Source of the DNA: Lagopus muta
Taxonomy: Eukaryota; Chordata; Aves; Galliformes; Phasianidae
Length of the DNA stretch: 64,000 nt
NCBI RefSeq assembly: GCF_023343835.1
Contig: NC_064438.1
Span: 22,154,077-22,218,076, forward strand
Direction: 5' to 3'
Shown: positions 53,601 to 60,228 of the stretch, piece after piece
Position numbering within the stretch: position 1 is the stretch's first letter
Layout: each line of letters opens with the position of its first letter
Program-made: the position numbers and the translations under genes
Notes under the pieces: model-generated
What the model was told of the DNA's origin: nothing
Seen by the model: only the letters and a program-made list of their open reading frames with translations
Databases searched by the model: none

Positions 53601-54408
53601 CCGCACTCTTCAGCATTAAAGAAGGTTTTAATTACTGCCTTTTTTTCCCAGCCTGATATTCAAGCTTCCAATAATGGCACCTCTCTTAAATGATCCTGTT
53701 ATATCCTTAAATCACAAGAGACATGGACATGACAAAGTTGTTTCCATAAAGGACTGGTACATCCTCTTGTATAGTTCTGCAAGGCAGGGGCAAGCTAAAG
53801 GGAGCTTTTTATTCATAAGTCAGTTTTTAGTCCACAGACACATTTAAGCTCACAGTATGAGAGTAGACAAGACAACGCAGCCAGAGTTAATGTACAGCAT
53901 CAGTTCTTCAGCAAATAAATTTGTGAGGCAAGAAAGTAAACTTCCCTTTTCTGACTACTCGAGGAAGACAGAGAACTATAAGATTGCCTGAGCTCCTGGA
54001 AAGCTCATTTCTTAGAATTTGCTTGTAATCACACTTTCAAAATGGCATTCATTTGACTGAGAAATCCCTGTCTTTTCCTAGCAGATCTGAGAGCAAAATA
54101 TACCAATATTTCACTCTTATATGATAGACAGACTTAAAATATGGCCAACCCTATTTAATACTTGTAAGTTTAGGTCAGGAAAAAAAAAAAAGGATTCTTC
54201 CTTTGTTGTAACATTGGGAATCTTGGAATTTTTTCAGCAGAAATGCATTTCTGTGTTTCTGCAGAAGAGAACAGAGGGAAATCAATCTGAACCACAGAGT
54301 AAAGCTTGTACTGCAAATTACTGACTTCTTTTTTATTTTGTTATAGGAGGCATCAAAAAGCCTGAATTTGCAAGAGTTTGCTCAAAGCTTGGTCAGTATA
54401 ATATCTGA
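41985..54408 (+). CDS. Hatching-enzyme-type astacin metalloprotease with CUB domain (UVS.2-like)
   Basis: Twelve exons plus a terminal exon join in frame: 41985-42041, 42277-42301, 44922-44941, 45638-45662, 46616-46687, 47497-47631, 48323-48440, 49207-49385, 49505-49589, 50112-50239, 51249-51364, 51799-52024, then 53127-53161 (406 aa) or 54347-54408 (415 aa). A signal peptide covers about residues 1-15. An acidic Thr/Ser-rich propeptide carries EGDIV (74-78), the aspartate-switch region that blocks the zinc. The mature enzyme probably starts near 84. The catalytic zinc motif HELDHALGFLHEHSRSDRD starts at residue 180, and the Met-turn SVMHY is at 233-237. Cysteines 131/281 and 152/172 match astacin's two disulfides. 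C88/C91 is the extra N-terminal pair of hatching enzymes. One CUB domain spans about 284-394. Family role: secreted protease digesting egg-envelope or other extracellular protein. It could also be a paralogue with a tissue role. UVS.2 of frog has two CUB domains; here only one is found. Confidence 0.93.
42277..42301 (+). CDS. Astacin gene exon 2 (25 nt micro-exon, propeptide)
   Basis: It lies between GATTTTTTCAG and GTAAGT and encodes DNYENSTA plus one base. Both splice sites are strong, and the phase (0 in, 1 out) fits its neighbours. NST is a potential N-glycosylation site. Confidence 0.8.
42302..44921. other. Astacin gene intron 2
   Basis: The largest intron within the propeptide region (2.6 kb). 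A minus-strand open frame of 189 codons (42733-43302) occurs inside it, with no family resemblance, no splice context and low-complexity serine/threonine stretches. I treat it as chance. Confidence 0.6.
44922..44941 (+). CDS. Astacin gene exon 3 (20 nt micro-exon, propeptide)
   Basis: It lies after a strong pyrimidine tract ending TTTTAG and before GTAAGG. It encodes (T)ATESTQ. The acceptor is a tandem TAGCAG, so a 17 nt version starting at 44925 would drop one Ala codon and keep the frame. Phase is 1 in, 0 out. Confidence 0.75.
45565..45582 (+). repeat. Poly(T) tract in astacin intron 3
   Basis: A T run of about 17, some 55 bases before the exon 4 acceptor. Confidence 0.85.
45638..45662 (+). 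CDS. Astacin gene exon 4 (25 nt micro-exon, propeptide)
   Basis: Flanked by CCTTGTAG and GTACGT, it encodes VTTEEDIY plus one base. Phase 0 in, 1 out, same length as exon 2. Acidic/Thr composition matches the adjoining propeptide exons. Confidence 0.75.
46616..46687 (+). CDS. Astacin gene exon 5 (propeptide)
   Basis: Acceptor TTCTACACAG; encodes DSPSPTEIDSEDEVIFNRIL then EVNK, and ends AAAG|GTAATG in phase 1. An amphipathic acidic segment leading into 'ILEVNK' is typical of hatching-enzyme propeptides. Confidence 0.88.
47497..47631 (+). CDS. Astacin gene exon 6 (propeptide switch, activation site, mature N-terminus)
   Basis: It encodes DSSQYLQEGDIVPRRSRSAI, then NCRNCYWPQSRDG and IVRIPYVLDPTY. 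EGDIV is the aspartate-switch region, and the basic RRSR is the likely activation cleavage site. INCRNC gives the extra hatching-enzyme cysteine pair. IPYVLDPTY is the first strand of the catalytic domain. The donor GTGGGT follows TATG in phase 1. Confidence 0.94.
47655..47698 (+). repeat. (CT)n then poly(T) just after the exon 6 donor
   Basis: About 14 CT units followed by a 15-base T run, starting only 23 bases into intron 6. Confidence 0.92.
48271..48300 (+). repeat. C-rich tract ending in 16 C before exon 7
   Basis: A C-rich run, with an unbroken C16 at 48285-48300, sits about 22 bases before the exon 7 acceptor. It may extend the polypyrimidine tract and is a likely length polymorphism. 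Confidence 0.9.
48323..48440 (+). CDS. Astacin gene exon 7 (N-terminal catalytic subdomain)
   Basis: It encodes EENHVKGIHEAMAEFETLTC (ending at C131), then INFVKRKTERDYLIIRSADG. The helix and the 'TCINFV' strand are standard astacin features. The acceptor CTTCTCCAG lies downstream of a 16-base C run. It ends GATGG|GTGAGT in phase 2. Confidence 0.95.
49207..49385 (+). CDS. Astacin gene exon 8 (zinc-binding active site)
   Basis: It encodes GCWSNYGKVGGGQTVSVMKG, then GCMWKGIIQ and the signature HELDHALGFLHEHSRSDRD. The three zinc histidines (H180, H184, H190) and the catalytic Glu181 are intact, so activity is expected. CMW and GCWS supply the C152/C172 disulfide. It ends CCCAG|GTAAGT in phase 1. 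Confidence 0.98.
49505..49589 (+). CDS. Astacin gene exon 9 (Met-turn)
   Basis: After a 119 bp intron, it encodes ADRPDFRKFENSNNLGLPYD and YSSVMHYGP. SVMHY is the Met-turn with the conserved Tyr237, which takes part in transition-state binding. The donor is GGCCC|GTAAGT, phase 2. Confidence 0.96.
50112..50239 (+). CDS. Astacin gene exon 10 (C-terminal catalytic subdomain)
   Basis: It encodes HTFTNTTGKATIVPVPDGSV, then HIGQRLGLSNLDVAKINRLY and NC. 'GQRxGLSxLDVAKIN' is a hallmark of astacins. C281 pairs with C131. NTT at 244-246 is a potential glycosylation site. It ends TGCA|GTAAGT in phase 1. Confidence 0.97.
51249..51364 (+). CDS. Astacin gene exon 11 (first half of CUB)
   Basis: It encodes SRCSTIIDAAFGSLKSANYP, then RNYSDNTNCVWLIRTRSRK. 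The pattern C...G...S.NYP..Y....C.W.I is the CUB N-terminal half (C284 and C310). The acceptor is CTCCCTCAG, and it ends AGAAAG|GTAATC in phase 0. Confidence 0.95.
51799..52024 (+). CDS. Astacin gene exon 12 (second half of CUB)
   Basis: It encodes ISLHFRAFQLRTTRGCQGDY and VKVYDGSSKYSAVLM, runs through KTCGSQIP, and ends with VTDGADTASGFQATFTS. This completes a CUB fold (C336, C356-type pair, YDG, GF.A.F). The residue usually Glu in calcium-binding CUBs (after F.L) is Arg331. It ends TCTG|GTAAGT in phase 1. Confidence 0.95.
52060..52098 (+). repeat. (AAAC)n tract
   Basis: Degenerate AAAC repeats about 36 bases after the exon 12 donor. Confidence 0.85.
52922..53005 (-). mobile_element. CR1 LINE tail fragment, minus orientation
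   Basis: 'atagaatcatagaatggcct' followed by 'gggttgaaaaggaccataat' and a C-run/'ctatgtgcag' segment. It lies in the last intron of the astacin gene, 120 bases before candidate terminal exon a. Confidence 0.9.
53127..53161 (+). CDS. Astacin gene candidate terminal exon, form a
   Basis: A strong acceptor (pyrimidine tract then TTACAG) is in the correct phase and adds (A)RIQRRFSIHN before TGA at 53159-53161. A possible poly(A) signal (AATAAA) lies near 53913. The tail has no domain. It competes with 54347-54408. Confidence 0.45.
54347..54408 (+). CDS. Astacin gene candidate terminal exon, form b
   Basis: A strong acceptor (TTTTATTTTGTTATAG) is in the correct phase and adds (G)GIKKPEFARVCSKLGQYNI before TGA at 54406-54408. 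AATAAA lies about 215 bases downstream at about 54622. A GTCAGT at 54391 could be a donor to further exons, but I find no second CUB downstream. Confidence 0.5.
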
Positions 54409-54619
54409 TGAATAATCAATCACTTGAGAAGAGAAACATTCATTGCATTGGACGTTGCTTCCTTATCCACAGCAACAAATGGCTGTGTAAAAGGCTTTGA
54501 AGACAGTAATTTTGAGTTTGCTTTAGAACAGGTGCTTCTTCAGTTTTGCAGAGATTGCAACACAGGTTCAGCTTCCAGTTGTTCCAGTTATTAGCATTCA
54601 ACTGTTGCTATCAACACAT

Positions 54620-54628
54620 CAAATAAAG
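54620..54628 (+). terminator. Candidate polyadenylation signal of the astacin gene
   Basis: AATAAA in 'catcaaataaagag', about 215 bases past the form-b stop codon. A sensible 3' UTR length, with no other support. Confidence 0.45.
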
Positions 54629-54780
54629 AGTAGTTCTTCTGAAATACTGTAAAAAATTTGGTTCTAGAGAAAAATATTTAACAGTGATGATGCGTGAGTC
54701 CCTGTGAAACAAAATGGAGGAAATGCTGCAAAACCTACAACTGGATTAGTGAGAACAAATTGTATTAATTTTTATGTAGA

Positions 54781-54887
54781 TAATGGCTATCTATATGATG
54801 GCTATCTGTATGATGGATATCTGATAATGGATATCTATATGATATCTATTTGTCTATAGATAAAGGGCTATCTATATGAATCTTCTA
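54781..54887 (+). repeat. Degenerate minisatellite, unit about 15 bp (GGCTATCTATATGAT-like)
   Basis: About six to seven diverged copies of a unit read as 'ggctatctatatgat' or 'ggatatctgat', beyond the astacin poly(A) signal. Confidence 0.8.
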
Positions 54888-57800
54888 AGATATGAAATTG
54901 TTATGTATGGGAGTGTAGTCTTCAAGAAGTAAAGTCTCTGTCAAAATATGTATATATTTATATCAATATATTATATATAATATATGTATTCTGATTTTTT
55001 CTGTATGAGCCTCTATAATATTTTTTTGTTTGTTTACAGTAACATATTTATATATAGCTTCACAGAAATTTTTCATGGCTTGAATAAGATCTGGCAACAA
55101 ACTTCTGAGAACAGAATGCCAGAAAAGAGAACATCTGCTTAAAGAAATCCTAGTACATGAAGGAGTTTGAAGAGCTTCCAAGAAAAAGTGCCCACTTACT
55201 GGTTTATCAGCTTTTATGCAAGCTTCATGGAGCAAAATCTCTTTCTCCTGTCAGGAGTGACCTCCGCCTTCACTGAGCATGGACATTTATAACCTGTGCT
55301 GTGCTATTTACCCCTCCAGATTTAATGGTGGTGGAATTTCAATGGCTTTCAAAGAGGTCTGGCTTGTTTGTGAAGGTATTCACCATAAGGAAGCAAAGAT
55401 GTGTTGCTAAGGTTTATGGACGAGACAGTATACTCCCCAGAGTCCCTCGTTTATTTGAGGAATTAAAACTTTCTGCAACTTGTAGACTGCTGGAAGAGGT
55501 TCAGAATATTTGTCTCATACCTAACCCTTATTTGCAGCTAGAAACCATCTTGTCCAGTATAACTCCATCAATTACTACACAGCACTAGAGATACTGCATG
55601 ACTTTCCTGATCTCTAGTTTTGGGGTGCTGATTCAGAGGAAAAAGTTCATGATTATTCCAGTTCTAGCCACTGATCAAGGCTAATTTGGGTATATAGAAG
55701 CCTCCACATACACAATACCCACCAGGGATGGGGAATATCTCTTTTAGGACACGAGTTCTTCTCCCAAATTACATCCATAGCAATCCAGCCAGGCCAGTCT
55801 TTGCGCAGAGATTCTTAACACAAATACGAAGATTGGTAGGAATGCTGTAGGGATGGAAATGTGCACGTGTGAGAAAGCCTGAGAGAAGCAGCAGAACAAG
55901 GGTTACAAGAACAGCCTGTATTGATAACAAGGGACACCATTCCCATGACGCTATTCCCATGACATTGCACCCAGGAGGATCACGGAGGAATGCATTGTTT
56001 CTGGCATCACCACAGGGCCTATCCTCACACAACAGCACAGACTTGCCAGAGAAACATCCTACACCCTTATGCCAGCAGGCTTGCAGCTACTAAATGTACA
56101 ATTCTTTTTCCTGTTACCCCAGCAGGAAAAAAGGCAAATCCTTCCAGCACTTATAAACAACATTATTTGGACACTATGAGTCTTCTGTAGGGAGGTATAA
56201 GGCTGTAACTCCTGTGTTAATTTCAGTGGTCTGAACTCTTCTTCAGTAGGCACTATGCACACATGAGACAACTTCACCTTGAAGATCAGGACCCCCGTAC
56301 TCAGTGCACAGTCTTGGGGCTCATCAGGCTGTCGTATGTCACACCACCCATGCTGGCAGGGATGATGCAGAGTGTTGGCTCTTCACCTGCATCCTCTGCT
56401 TCTTTCTGTCCTGGAGTTCTTTCCCTATCCCTTTGCATATCCTCATTCCCCTCCCACTTATCTCAAGTCATTCCTAGAATTGGGAGAAACAGAAAGGGAA
56501 AAGACACATTACCTGCATTTGTATGTTTTATCCCTCTTTCTCAAAAGCTGTAAAACTAGTATTAGAAATAACACTCTTTATTCTTTTTTTTTTTTTTCCC
56601 TCTTGTTAATTATCACATTTTCTTTACTTGTACATAGATAACCCCATAGATTTTATTCTTTTTATTTCTATATCTTTTAATTTTTGATAAGTTAAATCCA
56701 TTTCATTTGATGTAATATATTGCACATTTTATTTTAGTCGTATTTTTTCACTGACTGTTGTCTCTGAAGTAAGGAACTTGGTAAATTTAGCATCTAGAAA
56801 CAATGACAGCTAACACTGTTTGACCAAGAAGGGCTCCAACCACAACAATCTACAAATTACAGCTGAAAAGTGTTGTATCAGCATAAATTTCTTATTTATA
56901 CATAACTGCCTGGAGCAAGCATGAAAAAAATCATGTGCTGCCCTGTATTAATTCTCATTGTATTTTAGTACATATTAAATTTACTACTTAATCAACATAC
57001 TGCAATTTTACATTATCTTGACTGAACTGCAGCTCAATTTTCAAAAAGCAGTCAATCTCAATGAAATAAAAAATGATGAGTATCCATCTCCTGTAAGCAT
57101 AAAATGACCATTCTGCACAAAAAAAAATGTTTTGGAGAACACTATTTCTTTTTTAATAAATTGAAAACTTGGTTTCTGGCTACCAGAACAATGGATACAA
57201 TTTTAAATCCTTATTCTGTCTTTTTGGAGGGTATGCAGATGACAATAAAAGGGAATATGAAGTAATGTATGTATTGAAGATGTTGTCTTGAACTATAAAA
57301 CTGTATGAAGTGTTACTTATATAGAGTAACACTATATATAGATAAATATCTATTTTCCTAAACAGATCAAATGAAAATTAACCAGCTGCAGACATTCAAA
57401 TCAATACTCAAACGAGGCATCCACTCTGGTAACCATTTTTGCATGTAAAACTGAAGTAAAAACAAGATCCATCCAGTTGTGTTTTAGGATAGACCTAGAT
57501 ATAGTCATCATCTTGTTTCCATCACACCAGACTGATGCTATACTTGCCCCACAGGCATCTGCACCATAGAAATGATGTTCTCCTCTGTAGCCAACTACTT
57601 TTTCCAACTGCAGCTCCGCTTGGGGGCAGCTGAGGGCTCCACTTTCCCTCTCACGCTGTGGTTATAAGGTAACATCCGCCTTCAGAGCAACACTTTCACT
57701 TCTGACCAGAGTTTCTAATTCGCACTTGGTACAACATAAACTACGTGGTGCTCAAGCTTACTGCTGGATCTAAGTGAGTCCTATGGAGCACAGTCTAATC

Positions 57801-58080
57801 CGAACATATTAACTGCTTTCAGACAGATGGCTTTCAGACAGGTATCTGGCTTTCAGATGTCTGTCTCAGTGGATAGCACAGTTTCTCAGGGCTCTCCTGA
57901 CTCTGATGCTGTGTTGCTGAACCCTCACACACCGCCTTTACACCGCGATTCCCTCATCAATCCTACGTCGAATTCATCCAGCCATAAGCCAAATCCTCCA
58001 TTCTGTTTCATGCTCTGCTCTCTCTGCATCACTGCAAACTCCGTATCAGCCCTCCTTCCCACAGCTTCTGCACTGCGCCT
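54888..58080. other. Intergenic sequence, nothing supported
   Basis: Searched specifically for a second CUB exon (C.W.I and YDG patterns) on the + strand; none found. An AT-rich stretch lies at 54950-55040. Three close copies of 'ggctttcaga' occur at about 57815-57860. Confidence 0.5.
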
Positions 58081-58200
58081 CCTCCCGCGCCTTTAAGGAT
58101 GCCTCGAGGACGCCCTGCCGGCTCGCGCCGACCGTTACGCTGCCCTCCCTCACAGCGCCGTGTGGAGGCAGGAGGGAGCCAGCCAAAGCGCGCAAGTAAA
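58075..58200. promoter_or_regulatory. Small CpG-rich cluster, possible promoter
   Basis: About a dozen CpGs in roughly 125 bases ('cctcccgcgcctttaaggat', 'cggctcgcgccgaccgttac', 'agcgcgcaag') in otherwise CpG-poor, AT-rich DNA. A TTTAAGG (+) / CCTTAAAGG (-) could serve as a TATA-like box. No exon can be attached to it on either strand. Confidence 0.35.
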
Positions 58201-58227
58201 ACGTCATTGTTTTAATTATTATTTAAA

Positions 58228-58257
<30 letters not shown>
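58228..58257 (+). repeat. (AAT)n microsatellite
   Basis: About 10 AAT units next to the CpG cluster. Confidence 0.92.
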
Positions 58258-58258
<1 letters not shown>

Positions 58259-59569
58259 TCATTTATTATTCCAGCGTGAACTTTTTAAGCCGCTTTGGAA
58301 ATCCTAGCTGAATAATGCTGGTTACAGCAGTACAGCAATCGCGCTCCTCATGTCCTGCAGGAGTTGTCCCACCCGTGCTTCTCATCAGATCAGTTCTACT
58401 CAGCCCCGTAAAACTTCCTGCTGCTCTTTCTAATTTAGTCAGTAATCACAAAGTGAGGGACTTCTTCTGGTGGATAATTTATTCAGCCCATCTTTCCTTT
58501 CCTCTGTTCACCAAGTGATCAGAAATCTTCCAAACTTAATGCCTCAGATTGTGAATATTGTCTCTGCATGAATATTTTATGACCATTTATTGTGTTTATT
58601 CATTATTCACATTTTAACATGAATTCAGCATTGGTTATGTGCCTAAATAGTACAGTTTCTGCATTGTAATTGACTGACTCGTGTTGCTCAGCCATGCATT
58701 TTCCATTTCAAGTGTGAATAATCACATTCAACCATATATTTTGAGACTATTTAAGCTTTCACATTTAAATTTATTTTTGCAAGCTAATGTAAAGCTTGGT
58801 TTTTTATTTTTTTACTTTTTATTTAATTCTTTTTTTTTTAAATAATTCTAATGAACGTTAGCAGGCATTTTTTCATTGCTCACTCAGCTCTGATAATTGT
58901 GTGTTATTGACCTCTATTTTCCCTTCAGTTTCAGCTGAGTAAAGAAGTCTTTTTCTTCATCTTCTAGGCCATTTTTTAAGAGTTCCTGCATGCTGAGAAG
59001 CGTTTGTCACAGTACACTGCAGAGAATTCTGTTCATGGAGTGAAGCCTTTTGGGAGGATTCAGTGATGAAAGGTATCTCAAACTGCAAGATTTTTTTTTT
59101 TTCAAATTCTTTCTAAACAATGGAAAATTTGTGTCTCTTAAGTATAAAATATATTGCTTAAAATTATGCATTTGTATACGTATATGTTTGAATAGAAATT
59201 ATTTTTCAAAGCTAGGAGATCACCTGTGTCAGTGAAGGTCAGTTCCAGATGCATATATACAATGGGCTTAATAAAATGAGTGAAAAATCAAATTGTGATA
59301 TTTAGGCAGTCCGACTAGTGCTTTTTTGTTCCCAGTTGCAATTTCTGGATATCCTTCACTACTAGGAGTGCAAAATCTGTAGAAATGGGTAGAAGCTGAT
59401 TTACACAAAACAATTCATTTTCACAGCTTTTTGATAAGCTTCAGTTAAATTTGCAAATTGCTAATGTCTGAAAATACATATGTTCTTGGTAATTATAGTT
59501 GGGAAGCAGAATATCACAGAAGGTTTTTCACTGAAGTTATGGCAGACCAATGGATTATGTTGGTGCCGT
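58258..59569. other. Intergenic sequence, nothing supported
   Basis: AT-rich, with T runs near 58800-58840 and 59091-59102; no gene recognised. Confidence 0.5.
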
Positions 59570-59790
59570 GGAATTGCCAGGTCAAAGCCTGAACCAATGG
59601 TTGAGCACAAGGTGAGCAGGCATGGCTAGCCTACGGAGTTCAGGTGTAAGCAATGTTCCCAAATGACCAGACGGGGTGGAGCCTGGATCCACCCCTCACC
59701 CTCCTTTAAGGGTTAGCAGCTGAGGGAGCAGTGTTTCTCTGAGTCAAGACTGCACTTGTCTCAAGTTATCAGTGGTTGTTGGAGGAGGTG
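59570..59790 (+). repeat. Dispersed ~220 bp repeat, copy B (possible solo LTR)
   Basis: Same family as 18961-19172 and in the same orientation. Shared landmarks appear in the same order: 'gcctgaaccaatggttgagc', 'gagttcaggtg', 'ggagcctggatccacccctc', 'cctttaagggttagcagctg', and 'tctctgagtcaagactgc'. It ends at GGTGAGTCA, a splice-donor-like motif at the same place as the GTAAGT after copy A. Confidence 0.7.
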
Positions 59791-60044
59791 AGTCATTTTT
59801 TTATTTCTTTATTATCTGTTTTTTTTTGTTTGTTTGTTTTTCTATAGTGCCTATATCCTATTTGAAGGCACTCTCGTCACTTTCTTTTGCCATATAGAAG
59901 GGGAAAATGTGCTTCCTAAGTAAATGAATTTTGTATTGTTGGTTAGCATTGCTGGTTTAATCTGTTTCTGTACAATGAAGAAGCCTACATCTTTAGTGTG
60001 GGAATGAAGTGATATTAAGGACTTGTAATCCTAACTCAATTACT

Positions 60045-60228
60045 GTGAGGATGGCAGAGCACTGGTACAAGTTCTCTAAGAGGTTATGGAGCCTCCTTTG
60101 AAGGTGTTCAGAAAGTGTCTGGGTACAATTCTGGGTGATAGGCTGTAGGTGATCCTGCTTGAGCAGAAGACTGGACTGTTATGACCTTTGGGGTTACCTT
60201 CTGAGTTAACTACTCTGATTCTGTGGGT
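60045..60228 (+). mobile_element. CR1 LINE fragment, plus orientation, diverged
   Basis: 'gagcactggtacaagttctc', 'ttatggagcctcctttgaag', 'gtgatcctgcttgagcagaa' and 'gactggactgttatgacctt' are CR1 3' text with many changes; the terminal repeat is degraded ('ctgattctgtggg'). Confidence 0.85.

Noticed and set aside
55301-55588. 95-codon + frame downstream of the astacin gene considered as a second CUB exon
   Set aside because: Sequence lacks CUB cysteine spacing and hallmark residues; it looks random.
57401-57607. Minus-strand 68-codon frame with several Cys and Trp (GADACGAS, SVWCDG) considered as a CUB or other secreted domain exon
   Set aside because: No CUB order of C.W.I and YDG, wrong strand for the astacin gene, and no supporting splice sites found.
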